A stretch of DNA of 64,000 bases from Kitasatospora kifunensis. Its GTDB lineage: Bacteria > Actinomycetota > Actinomycetes > Streptomycetales > Streptomycetaceae. A program made the translations under genes and the position numbers. Each line of letters begins with the position of its first letter. Position 1 is the first letter of the stretch. Under the pieces are notes generated by a model. It searched no databases and was not told the origin of the DNA. It was given only the letters and a program-made list of their open reading frames with translations. The DNA lies in NCBI RefSeq assembly GCF_014203855.1, contig NZ_JACHJV010000001.1, positions 4,898,001-4,962,000 on the forward strand, written 5' to 3'. Below are positions 50,361 through 58,800 of the stretch, one piece after another.

Positions 50361-51143
50361 ATGACGCTTCGTCCTGTCGCCCTGTTGCTGCTGCCCGCGC
50401 TCGCGGTGGCCGGGTGCGCCACGGTCCGGCCCGACACCGCGGCCGACCAGGCGCAGCCCGCACGGGTGCTGACGGCGGCCGAGCTGCGGGCCGCCGCGGT
50501 GGGTGCGGCGGAGCTGGGCGGCGGATACACCGTCAGGCTGCTGAGCGCGGGGCAGGCCGCGCCGCCGCCGGGCGGGGCCGAGCGGCAGCTGGCCGACGTG
50601 CCGGCCTGCCAGCCGGTGCTGGACGCGATCGGCCCGGCCGACCCCGGCGCCGAGCCGCAGGCGGAGACGGACCTGACCGTGGCCAAGGCGGCCGGTGCCC
50701 AGAGCGCTCAGAGTCCTGGTCCGCGCGGTGCTGATGCCAAGGGCGCCGACTCCTCGGCCGACCTCTATATCGCGCTGCTCGGCTATCCGGCGGGCCGCGC
50801 GGGCGCCCTGCAGTCGACGCTGGACCAGGTACTGGCGCAGTGCGCGAGCTTCACCTCCGGGGTCAAGCCGGCGGCGGGGGCGGCGAAGGGCACCAGGACC
50901 AGGCAGCAGCTGGCCCGGGTCGACACGCCCACCCCCGAGGGAGCGGACGGCGCCACCGGCTTCACCCTGACGAGTGGTCCCGAGACCGGCGCGGCGACCC
51001 TCGTGCAGCGCGCGGCCGTGGTCCGGGTCGGCACGGCGCTGGCCGTCTTCTCCACCGTGGGCACGACGAAGGAGCCGGCCGCCGCGCCGGACCCGGCGGT
51101 GCTGTCGGCGCAGACCCGCAAGCTGCGGGCCGCCCAGCGGTGA
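50361..51143 (+). CDS. Hypothetical lipoprotein
   Basis: Protein of 260 residues with a lipoprotein signal peptide; the lipobox 'LAVAGC' puts the lipidated Cys at residue 19. The mature part is Ala/Gly/Thr-rich and has two further Cys residues ('VPACQPVLDAIG' and 'LAQCASFTSG') that may pair. It resembles the sensor-like lipoproteins found widely in Streptomyces, but I recognise no specific family. ATG 50361 has GAGGA 9 nt upstream. It is divergent from sdhCDAB. Confidence 0.75.
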   Translation: MTLRPVALLLLPALAVAGCATVRPDTAADQAQPARVLTAAELRAAAVGAAELGGGYTVRLLSAGQAAPPPGGAERQLADVPACQPVLDAIGPADPGAEPQAETDLTVAKAAGAQSAQSPGPRGADAKGADSSADLYIALLGYPAGRAGALQSTLDQVLAQCASFTSGVKPAAGAAKGTRTRQQLARVDTPTPEGADGATGFTLTSGPETGAATLVQRAAVVRVGTALAVFSTVGTTKEPAAAPDPAVLSAQTRKLRAAQR

Positions 51144-51156
51144 TGGTGTGGCCGCA

Positions 51157-51257
51157 GTGACGGCGGCACGGTGACGGTGGCACGGTGAAGCGAGCGCCGC
51201 GGTGACGTCGGTGCCGTGACGTCGGTGCTGTGAGGTTGGTGCCGTGAGGTCGGTTGC
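51157..51257 (+). repeat. Degenerate 14-bp tandem repeats
   Basis: Two units of GTGACGGYGGCACG (51157-51184), a divergent 17-nt segment, then four units close to GTGACGTCGGTGCC (51202-51257). They occupy nearly the whole gap between the lipoprotein gene and the convergent UraD-like gene. Confidence 0.75.
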
Positions 51258-51264
51258 GGTGCCG

Positions 51265-51756
51265 TCAGCCGGCGGTGCTGCTGGCGACCAGGTGCTCCAG
51301 GCGGTGCAGCGCGATCCGGCGCAGCTCCTCGGCGGCGATCAGGCGCTCCTCGTCCGGCTCGTTGGCCAGCCGGGTGCGGATCGAGCTGAGCACGGTGTCC
51401 AGCATCTCCTCCGGTTCGACGCCGTCCAGGCAGACCACGAAGACGTGGCCGAACCGGGATTCGTAGGCGGCGTGCGCGGCCCGCAGCGCGGTGTGCGCCG
51501 CCTGGCTGCCGGGCGCCCGCATGCCGAGCAGCGGTTGGGGCATCCAGCTCTCGTCGGCCAGTGCCTCGGCCAGGTCGCTGGGCCGCAGGTCGTAGGAGGC
51601 CTCGCTGGCCGCGGCCAGCAGCGAGTCCAGGTCGGGGTAGGGGCGGTGGGCGGTCAGCCGCAGCGCCCAGCGGTGGCTGCCGCAGCAGGCCAGCAGTGCC
51701 TCCTCGGCGGCGCCGGGGTCGGCCTCGTTGAAGCGGTGCAGTCCGACCGCCGGCAT
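51265..51756 (-). CDS. UraD-like (OHCU decarboxylase fold) protein lacking the His motif
   Basis: Protein of about 163 residues similar to 2-oxo-4-hydroxy-4-carboxy-5-ureidoimidazoline decarboxylase (uric acid catabolism). The start ('LHRFNEADPGAAEEALLAC'), 'AYESRFGHVFVVCLDG' and the end ('NEPDEERLIAAEELRRIAL') fit the family. However, the catalytic 'HPRIG' segment is replaced by a stretch reading 'DESWMPQPLLGMRAPGS', with no His. It is therefore probably not a standard decarboxylase. The start is uncertain: ATG 51756 gives the family length; the frame is open to 51981 through a Pro-rich extension. No ribosome site is clear for either. Confidence 0.72.
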   Translation of the reverse strand: MPAVGLHRFNEADPGAAEEALLACCGSHRWALRLTAHRPYPDLDSLLAAASEASYDLRPSDLAEALADESWMPQPLLGMRAPGSQAAHTALRAAHAAYESRFGHVFVVCLDGVEPEEMLDTVLSSIRTRLANEPDEERLIAAEELRRIALHRLEHLVASSTAG

Positions 51757-52105
51757 CGGCGGGATGGTTGGCCGTGGTGCGGGGATGTCGGCCGGGATGT
51801 CGCTGGCCAGCGGGTCCTCCTCGGGAGGCGGGAAGGGCGACGGGCGCCCGCCCGCGGGAAGCAGCGGGCGGCGCGCCGCGTCGGACGGCTCGTGGGGTCG
51901 GACGTAACCAGCATGGATCACGGCGCGGCGCGGGCGGGGTCGCCCACACGGTGCCGGGGTCCTCCCGGGCAGCGCCACCACGGTAGTTGAGCGCTCATCA
52001 GTTGGGGAGAGTGCGCGCGGAATTCACCCTGACGAGCTATCAAGTTGTGACCCCTGAGCTGCCGGAGCCCTTCTCACCGGGCCCACTGGGCCCACCGGGC
52101 CCTGG

Positions 52106-52867
52106 TCAGTCGCGGTGCACCTTGTAGTTGGAGGCCTGGGCGCGCGGGCGCACCACCAGCAGGTCGATGTTGACGTGCGAGGGGCGGGTGATCGCCCAGG
52201 CCACCGTGTCGGCGATGTCCTCCGAGGTGAGCGGCTGCGAGACGCCCTGGTAGACGGCGGCCGCCTTGGCCTCGTCGCCGCGGAAGCGGGTCACCGCGAA
52301 GCCCTCCGACTTGACCATGCCCGGGGCGATCTCGATCACCCGGATCGGCTCGCCGACCAGTTCGAGGCGCAGCGTGGCGGCGATGGTGTGCGCGGCGTGC
52401 TTGGCGGCCACGTACCCGCCGCCGCCCTCGTAGGCGGCCAGCGCCGCGGTGGAGGAGAGGATCAGCACGGTGCCGTCGCCGCTCTGGCGCAGGCCGGGCA
52501 GCAGGGCCTGGGTCATGTGCAGCACACCCAGCACGTTCACCTGGTACATCGCCAGCCAGTCGGCCGGGTCGCCCTGCTCGACCGACTCGGCGCCGAACGC
52601 CCCGCCGGCGTTGTTCACCAGAACGTCGATTCGGCCCAGTGCCGCCGCGAAGGCGTCCACCGCGGCCCGGTCGGTGACGTCCAGGGTGATCGCGCGCGCG
52701 GCGCCGCCCTGGCTCTCGATCTCCTTGGCGAGCTCCTCGATCCGCTCGGTGCGACGCGCGGTCAGCACCACCTCGAAGCCCTCGGCCGCCAGCCTGCGCG
52801 CGGTCGCCGCGCCGATCCCGCTGCTGGCTCCCGTGACCACCGCGACCCTGTGCTGACCGGTACCCAT
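52106..52867 (-). CDS. Short-chain dehydrogenase/reductase
   Basis: Classical SDR of 253 residues. The cofactor motif is 'TGASSGIG' (12-19); 'TARRTER' after the second strand suggests NADP preference. 'NNAGG' and the catalytic Ser/Tyr/Lys ('ILSSTAAL', 'YVAAK') are present. The C-terminal region 'MVKSEGFAVTRFRGD' resembles YdfG-like 3-hydroxy acid dehydrogenases, so a serine or hydroxy-acid substrate is possible. ATG 52867 has AAAGGAC upstream. It is divergent from the mutase large subunit (147 bp spacer), a possible functional pairing. Confidence 0.9.
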   Translation of the reverse strand: MGTGQHRVAVVTGASSGIGAATARRLAAEGFEVVLTARRTERIEELAKEIESQGGAARAITLDVTDRAAVDAFAAALGRIDVLVNNAGGAFGAESVEQGDPADWLAMYQVNVLGVLHMTQALLPGLRQSGDGTVLILSSTAALAAYEGGGGYVAAKHAAHTIAATLRLELVGEPIRVIEIAPGMVKSEGFAVTRFRGDEAKAAAVYQGVSQPLTSEDIADTVAWAITRPSHVNIDLLVVRPRAQASNYKVHRD

Positions 52868-53014
52868 CAGTCTCGTCCTTTGTTCGCGTCCATCCCATCC
52901 GGCGTGCCGGGTCATCATCGCATCGCCCGATCGAGCGGGCGGCGGGACCCTGGTGAGGAGCGCCTGACGACGTGTCACCCGCTCCGCCACTTCGCCACCG
53001 GAAGGTATGGGCCC

Positions 53015-54589
53015 ATGGCAGCCGAGCCACGCCGTGCCGAGTCGGGCTTCCCGATCGCGCCGCAGTACGGACCCGAGCACCCCGCGCCGAGCCTCGGGGT
53101 GCCGGGCGGGTACCCGTTCACCCGTGGCATCCACCCCACGATGTACACCGGGCGTCCGTGGACCATGCGGCAGTACGCCGGTTTCGGGACGGCCGCCGAG
53201 TCCAACGCCCGCTACCAGCGGCTGATCGCGGCGGGCACCACCGGCCTGTCGGTCGCCTTCGACCTGCCCACCCAGATGGGCTACGACTCGGACGCGCCGC
53301 TCGCGGCCGGCGAGGTCGGCAAGGTGGGGGTGGCGATCGACAGCATCGAGGACATGCGGGTGCTCTTCGAGGGGATCCCGCTGGGCGAGGTCTCCACCTC
53401 GATGACCATCAACGCGCCCGCCGCGCCCCTGCTGCTGCTCTACCAACTGGTCGGCGAGGAACAGGGGGTGGCGGCACACAGGCTGACCGGCACGGTGCAG
53501 AACGACGTGCTCAAGGAGTACATCGCCCGCGGCACCTACATCTTCCCGCCGGCCCCCTCGCTGCGGCTGGCCGCCGACCTCTTCCGCTACTGCGCGGCCG
53601 AACTGCCGCAGTGGAACACCATCTCGGTCTCCGGCTACCACATGGCCGAGGCCGGGGCGGATCCCGCTCAGGAGATCGCCTTCACGCTGGCCAACGGCAT
53701 CGCCTACGTGCGCACCGCGCTGGCCGCCGGGATGGACGTGGACGACTTCGCGCCCCGGCTCTCCTTCTTCTTCGTGGCCCGCAGCACGCTGCTCGAGGAG
53801 GTGGCCAAGTTCCGTGCCGCGCGCCGGATGTGGGCCCGGATCATGCGCGAGGAGTTCGGCGCGCGCAATCCCAGATCGCAGCTGTTGAGGTTCCACACCC
53901 AGACCGCGGGGGTGCAGCTGACCGCCCAGCAGCCCGAGGTCAACCTGGTGCGGGTCACCGTCCAGGCGCTGGCCGCGATCTTCGGCGGCACCCAGTCGCT
54001 GCACACCAACAGCTTCGACGAGGCGATCGCGCTGCCCACCGAGAAGGCGGCCCGCCTGGCGCTGCGCACCCAGCAGGTGCTCGCCTACGAGACCGACGTC
54101 ACCGCCACCGTCGACCCGTTCGCCGGCTCCTACGCGGTGGAGGCGATGACCGACGAGGTGGAGGCGGCGGCGCTGGCGCTGATGGAGCGGGTGGCGGAGC
54201 TGGGCGGGGCGGTGGCCGCGATCGAAGCGGGCTACCAGAAGACCGAGATCGAACGCACCGCCTACCGGGTCCAGCAGCAGACCGAGGCCGGCGAGCGGAC
54301 CGTGGTCGGCGTCAACCGCTTCCAGCAGGCGGTGGAGGAGCCGTACCAGCCGCTGCGGGTGGACCCGGCGATCGAGGCGCGGCAGGTGCGGCGCCTGGCC
54401 CGGCTGCGCGCCGAGCGGGACCGCCTCGCGGTTGCGCGGGCACTGGGCGCGCTGCGCCGGGCGGGGGAGGGCAGCGAGAACGTGCTCCACCCGATGAAGG
54501 AGGCGCTGGCGGCCCGGGCCACGGTCGGCGAGGTCTGCGGGGCGCTGCGCGAGGTCTGGGGCGGCTACGCGCCGGTGGAGCGGTTCTGA
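53015..54589 (+). CDS. B12-dependent acyl-CoA mutase large subunit
   Basis: Catalytic TIM-barrel subunit of 524 residues with no B12-binding domain, so it needs a separate small subunit such as that at 11490. 'RPWTMRQYAGFGTAAESN' carries Tyr54 and 'TVQNDVLKEYIARGTYIFPP' carries Arg172. These align with Tyr89 and Arg207 of propionibacterial methylmalonyl-CoA mutase, which bind the substrate carboxylate, while isobutyryl-CoA mutases have Phe and Gln. The enzyme may thus act on methylmalonyl- or a similar dicarboxylyl-CoA. ATG 53015 has GGAAGG 9 nt upstream. It is followed by a bidirectional hairpin. No MeaB-type chaperone gene is nearby. Confidence 0.9.
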   Translation: MAAEPRRAESGFPIAPQYGPEHPAPSLGVPGGYPFTRGIHPTMYTGRPWTMRQYAGFGTAAESNARYQRLIAAGTTGLSVAFDLPTQMGYDSDAPLAAGEVGKVGVAIDSIEDMRVLFEGIPLGEVSTSMTINAPAAPLLLLYQLVGEEQGVAAHRLTGTVQNDVLKEYIARGTYIFPPAPSLRLAADLFRYCAAELPQWNTISVSGYHMAEAGADPAQEIAFTLANGIAYVRTALAAGMDVDDFAPRLSFFFVARSTLLEEVAKFRAARRMWARIMREEFGARNPRSQLLRFHTQTAGVQLTAQQPEVNLVRVTVQALAAIFGGTQSLHTNSFDEAIALPTEKAARLALRTQQVLAYETDVTATVDPFAGSYAVEAMTDEVEAAALALMERVAELGGAVAAIEAGYQKTEIERTAYRVQQQTEAGERTVVGVNRFQQAVEEPYQPLRVDPAIEARQVRRLARLRAERDRLAVARALGALRRAGEGSENVLHPMKEALAARATVGEVCGALREVWGGYAPVERF

Positions 54590-54603
54590 ACGGGTGTAAC
54601 GGG

Positions 54604-54638
54604 CGTGGGGCCCGCGGTCATTGACCGCGGGCCCCACG
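54604..54638. terminator. Bidirectional terminator, 17-bp perfect stem
   Basis: 54604-54620 pairs exactly with 54622-54638 around a single T, between the mutase (+) and the protease (-). Confidence 0.88.
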
Positions 54639-54657
54639 TCGTCTCAACGCTCAGCTG

Positions 54658-56781
54658 TCAGTCCTGGGAGTTGTCGTCGCCCTGGCTGTTCGCGTCGTCC
54701 TGGCTGTTCTGCTTGAAGGTGAAGGACTTGAAGAAGCCCTTGGCCGGCGAGCCGAGGCCGGTCGCGGTGTCGTAGCCCTTGGTCGCCGACAGGCCGTAGT
54801 CCGCGCCGATCTTGTACAGGCGGACCTTCAGCGCGCCGCCGACCATGCCCAGGTCCACCACGTTGCCGCGCTTGGTGTGCACCGCGCTGTCGTTGACGTC
54901 GTGGAAGGCCCGGGTGTTGTAGCGGTCGTACAGGTCGGGGTTGGCGAAGCCGATCGGACGGCCGCCACGGGCCTGGATGGCGTCGGCCATGATGCCCGCG
55001 AACTCCGGCGAGGAGACCGAGGTGCCGCCGTAGCCGCCCTCGCTGTAGGCGCCGCCGGCCGGGGTGAAGCCGACCAGGGTGGCAGCGACCAGGTCACCGC
55101 TCATCGCGACGTCCGGGGTGGCGCGCTGCGGGGTGGCCGACTTGGTGCCGTCCGCCGCCACGGTGGAGATGGAGTCCGGCACGACGCCCTTCTGGTACCA
55201 GGGCTGGTCCTCGCCCTTGACGACGCCGCCGCCACCACCGAAGTAGAAGGGGGCCTGGCCGGGGGCCGGGGTCCACGACTTGCCGTCGGCCGAGAGCACC
55301 GAGCGCTCGTCACCCATGTTGACCTCGTGGCCGTAGGTGCCCGACTTGTCCTTCAGCTCCAGGGCGGTGCCGCCGACCGCGGTGATCCACGGCGAGGAGG
55401 ACGGCCACTGGGTCTGGGCCTGGTTGGTGTCGGCCTGGCAGTTGACGCCGGTGGCCGCCGCACCCGGGGAGTTGTCGCCGCAGTCGCCGGCCGAGGCCAT
55501 GAAGGTGATGCCCTCGGTGGCGCCGAGCTGGAAGACCTGGTTGTCGGCTGCGATCACGGCCGGGTCGAGGTCACCGCTCTTGCCGTGCATGATCTCGCCG
55601 TAGGAGTTCGAGACGACGTCGGCGAGGTGGTTGTCGACGATGTTGCTCAGCGCGGCGTTGAGGTCCGGGTCCTCGCAGGAGTTGGCGCCCACGTAGACCA
55701 CGTTGGCGTCCGGCGCCATGCCGTGCACCATCTCGACGTCCAGCGCCTCCTCGCCCGACCAGTCGCCGCAGTCGGCCTGGTGCGTCCACTGGTTCGGGGT
55801 GAGCACCTCCTTGTACTGGCCGGGGGCGAAGGGCTGGTCGCCGTGCGCGGCGGAGAACTTGTTGGCGTCCGCCTCCATGGTGCCGAGCCCGTAGGCGTCG
55901 ACGATGGCGACGGTGGCGCCCTTGCCGGTCACCTTGGCGTTGGTGACGCCGTAGGCCTTGCGCAGCTGGCTGGGAACGTAGCTGCAGGGCGCGAAGGGCT
56001 CGTTCTTCTCGTAGCCCGCCGGGGCACCGGTCGCGGTCTTGGAGCCGTACTTGCCGTCCGTGCAGGTCGCCGTGGTCGGCAGGGTCTTGGGGGTCTTGGC
56101 GGGGTCGGCGTCGGGCTGGTTGGTGCCCGCGGCCCGTGCCTGCGCATCGGCGTCGGCGGCGGCCACCGAGACGGCGTTCGAGGACGCCTTCTGCACCGTG
56201 TCGGCCAGGCCCTCGACGCCGGCCACGTCAGCGGCGACCGCAGCAGGGACCACCGCGTCGGTGGCCGGTGCCTTGTGGGTGCCGTCGTCCGTGCGGTAGT
56301 TGCGGAACTGCGCGCCCAGTGCCCGGGTCAGCTCGTCGGTGGTGCCGGTGACCTGCAGGTAGTGCGCGTTGGTCTCGCTGATCGTCAGACCCGCGCCGGT
56401 CAGCCACTGGGTGACCGCCTTGACCTGCTCGTCGCTGGTGCCGAACCGGTCCTTGGCCTCGGCGGTGGAGAGGAACTTCCCGTAGTCGGGCGAGTTCTGG
56501 TCCGAGACGGCCTGCGCGTACGCGGCCAGGCCCAGCGGGTCCCTGCTGGCCAGGTAGACCCGGGCGGTCGCCGGGGTGCCCGCGGGCACCGCGCCGGCGT
56601 CGGCCTGCGGCGTCGCCCAGTCGGGGTGCGAGCCGGTGAGCTCCTTGGCGGCGCTCGGGTCGCCGGCGGTGGTGTCGGCGATCGCCGGGCTGGCGAACGC
56701 GAGCGTTCCCAGGACCAGGGCGGCGGCGGCCGGAGCCGCCACCGCTATCCGGGAGAGCCGGCTGCGAACAGCTGCTGGCAC
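54658..56781 (-). CDS. Secreted S53 family serine-carboxyl peptidase (sedolisin)
   Basis: Exported protease of 707 residues. The signal peptide is about 1-36. The pro-domain (about 50-200) has 'YGKFLSTAEAKDRFG', and a linker follows. The S53 catalytic domain has Glu344 and Asp348 in 'WSGEEALDVEMVHG', Asp433 in 'MASAGDCGDN' (oxyanion) and Ser588 in 'YGGTSVSSPEFAG'. All four catalytic residues are present, so it should be an acid-active, self-processing peptidase. The last 17 residues are an Asn/Gln/Asp-rich tail. GTG 56781 is the start. A minus-strand promoter TTGAGC-18-TAGACA lies about 170 bp upstream. Confidence 0.92.
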   Translation of the reverse strand: MPAAVRSRLSRIAVAAPAAAALVLGTLAFASPAIADTTAGDPSAAKELTGSHPDWATPQADAGAVPAGTPATARVYLASRDPLGLAAYAQAVSDQNSPDYGKFLSTAEAKDRFGTSDEQVKAVTQWLTGAGLTISETNAHYLQVTGTTDELTRALGAQFRNYRTDDGTHKAPATDAVVPAAVAADVAGVEGLADTVQKASSNAVSVAAADADAQARAAGTNQPDADPAKTPKTLPTTATCTDGKYGSKTATGAPAGYEKNEPFAPCSYVPSQLRKAYGVTNAKVTGKGATVAIVDAYGLGTMEADANKFSAAHGDQPFAPGQYKEVLTPNQWTHQADCGDWSGEEALDVEMVHGMAPDANVVYVGANSCEDPDLNAALSNIVDNHLADVVSNSYGEIMHGKSGDLDPAVIAADNQVFQLGATEGITFMASAGDCGDNSPGAAATGVNCQADTNQAQTQWPSSSPWITAVGGTALELKDKSGTYGHEVNMGDERSVLSADGKSWTPAPGQAPFYFGGGGGVVKGEDQPWYQKGVVPDSISTVAADGTKSATPQRATPDVAMSGDLVAATLVGFTPAGGAYSEGGYGGTSVSSPEFAGIMADAIQARGGRPIGFANPDLYDRYNTRAFHDVNDSAVHTKRGNVVDLGMVGGALKVRLYKIGADYGLSATKGYDTATGLGSPAKGFFKSFTFKQNSQDDANSQGDDNSQD

Positions 56782-56955
56782 GTGGGTTCCCCACTCTCAT
56801 GGAAGGGCCCCGTCCCGCGGGGGCGGGAACGGTGACTGCATGTCGGCCGTGCTTCGTGGGCGCTGGCCGGACGCGGGCGTGACGGATCCCCCCGCCGGGC
56901 CGGGTTCCTGAGGGAGGTTCGGCGGCATGGGAGAGGTTTCTGACTGTGCGCTCGT

Positions 56956-56985
56956 TGTCTATTCGCTCGAATGGTCGAAGCTCAA
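56956..56985 (-). promoter_or_regulatory. Candidate promoter of the sedolisin gene
   Basis: Read on the minus strand: TTGAGC (56985-56980), an 18-nt spacer, TAGACA (56961-56956). It would give a leader of about 165 nt before the GTG at 56781. Confidence 0.35.
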
Positions 56986-57232
56986 GACTTCGTCTGATTT
57001 CTTTACCCGTACATGACCTGAATGACCGGATCCTGATACGCGATGGCCATCGGAGGGACAGATCGTTACCCCCGCGGGGCGCCTGTCGTTGATCGGATAC
57101 ATCGCTTCCATCGCCCGGGGCGGTGTCACCGGAAGGCGGCTGAAACGAGATGTCATACCCAACCGCGGGCCGCGTATGCGCCAATCCGGGTACTTATTCG
57201 GCCGAAGTCAAGCCAAACCTCAGCCGCCCACA

Positions 57233-57238
57233 TATTCT
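57233..57238 (+). promoter_or_regulatory. Candidate -10 box of the M20 gene
   Basis: TATTCT ends 7 nt before GTG 57246, with no ribosome site between, consistent with a leaderless transcript. No convincing -35 is present. Confidence 0.3.
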
Positions 57239-57245
57239 TGCTGGG

Positions 57246-58538
57246 GTGAACCGTCCTCAGCCCGCCCCGCAGGCAAGCCCGCAGCCCATCGCGTCCGAAT
57301 CCCACAAGGCTCCGGCCGCGGGCCGGGCGTCCGCCGCCGAGTCGGCACTGCGCGCCCGGGTCCGGGCCTACGAGGCCGAACTCATCGCCTTCCGTCGCGA
57401 CCTGCACCGCCATCCCGAGCTGGGCCGCCAGGAGTTGCGCACCACCAGGCTGCTGCGCGAGCGGCTGCTCGCGGCGGGTCTGACGCCCCGAGTGCTGCCC
57501 GGTGGCACCGGCCTGATCGTCGACCTGGTCCCGGCGGGCACCAAGGCGGGCGCCCCGCTGCTGGCGTTCCGCGCGGACATCGACGCGCTGCCCATCGACG
57601 ACGCCAAGTCCGAGGCCCCGTACCGTTCCACGGTGCCGGGCTGCTGCCACGCCTGCGGCCACGACGTGCACACCACGGTGGTGCTCGGCACCGCGCTGGT
57701 GCTGGCCGACGCGCTGCGCGAGGGGCGGCTGCGGCAGCCGGTGCGGCTGATCTTCCAGCCCGCCGAGGAGGCCATGCCCGGCGGCGCGCTGGACGTGATC
57801 GAGGCCGGTGGCATGGAGGGGGTCGGGCGGATCTTCGCGGTGCACTGCGACCCCAGGGTGACGGTGGGCCGGATCGGCCTGCGCGTCGGCGCGATCACCT
57901 CGGCCTGCGACGCGCTGGTGCTCAGCCTGGACGGCCCCGGTGGGCACACCGCGCGTCCGCACCTGACGACGGATCTGGTCACCGCGATCGGCCGGTTCGC
58001 CGCCGAGCTGCCCGCCGCGCTGGCCCGCCGGATGGACCCGCGCTGGGGGGTCAGCCTGGTCTGGGGTCGGATCGAGGCCGGTTCCGCGCCGAACGTGATC
58101 CCGCAGCACGCCGAACTCGAGGGCACAGTCCGCTGTTTGGAGCTGGCCGGCTGGCGCGAGGCGCCGGACGTGCTGCACGAGCTGGTCACTTCGATGGCCG
58201 AGACCCATCGGGCCAAGTGGAGCCTGGACTACAAGCGCGGCGTCCCGCCGGTGGTGAACGAGGCGGAATCCATCGCCCAGTTCGAGATGGCGATGACGAG
58301 TCAGTTCGGTGCCACCGGTGATGAGGTCGTGGAGGACACGGAGCAGTCGCTGGGGGGCGAGGACTTCTCCTGGTACCTGGAGCACGCGCCGGGTGCGCTG
58401 GCCCGACTCGGCGTGCGGGCCCCGCACGAGACCGGCGTCCGCGACCTGCACCAGGGCGACTTCGACGTGGACGAGCGGGCGATCGCCGTCGGCGTCGAAC
58501 TCTTCGGCTCGCTGGCGCTGGAGCACGGCCGGGTCTGA
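57246..58538 (+). CDS. M20 family amidohydrolase/peptidase
   Basis: Metal-dependent amidohydrolase of 430 residues of the M20D (hippurate hydrolase/IAA-amino acid hydrolase) type. Metal-site and catalytic motifs are 'FRRDLHRHPELG', 'LAFRADIDALPI', 'CCHACGHDVHTTVVLG' and 'IFQPAEEAMPGGA'; 'GPGGHTARPH' marks the dimerisation domain and 'GGEDFSWYLEHAPG' a C-terminal ligand. It hydrolyses N-acyl amino acids in relatives. GTG 57246 was chosen because TATTCT lies 7 nt upstream; the longer frame to 57150 would need translation across that box. It sits next to the nucleoside importer, as in other Streptomyces. Confidence 0.9.
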   Translation: MNRPQPAPQASPQPIASESHKAPAAGRASAAESALRARVRAYEAELIAFRRDLHRHPELGRQELRTTRLLRERLLAAGLTPRVLPGGTGLIVDLVPAGTKAGAPLLAFRADIDALPIDDAKSEAPYRSTVPGCCHACGHDVHTTVVLGTALVLADALREGRLRQPVRLIFQPAEEAMPGGALDVIEAGGMEGVGRIFAVHCDPRVTVGRIGLRVGAITSACDALVLSLDGPGGHTARPHLTTDLVTAIGRFAAELPAALARRMDPRWGVSLVWGRIEAGSAPNVIPQHAELEGTVRCLELAGWREAPDVLHELVTSMAETHRAKWSLDYKRGVPPVVNEAESIAQFEMAMTSQFGATGDEVVEDTEQSLGGEDFSWYLEHAPGALARLGVRAPHETGVRDLHQGDFDVDERAIAVGVELFGSLALEHGRV

Positions 58539-58800
58539 GTCCGGAGCACGGGCGGACCCGAGGGGGAGGGGCGGCGAGGGGAGGGCGCGGTCTATGGAGT
58601 CGAACTGGGGCGCGGGTGGCCAGGTGGGGGCATGCGAGACTGGGCCAGCTCACCGGGGTGCAACGTTCACCTGATGGGCATCCGTGCCACGGTTTGATAA
58701 CAACCCGAGGGGCCGGGCGACCCGTAACCCAACCGTGTTCTACGCGCGTTACGGTGACGTCCGACCACGCCAAACGGGTGTGTGAGAAGGAGAAACTCCC

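Larger units (their letters stand above)
56782..57245. other. Divergent intergenic region, 464 bp
   Basis: Lies between the sedolisin (-) and the M20 gene (+). The centre (about 56930-57010) is AT-richer than the flanks and holds the candidate minus-strand promoter; the right edge holds TATTCT for the M20 gene. Short open frames here have no ribosome sites or recognisable products. No RNA gene is seen. Confidence 0.4.
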
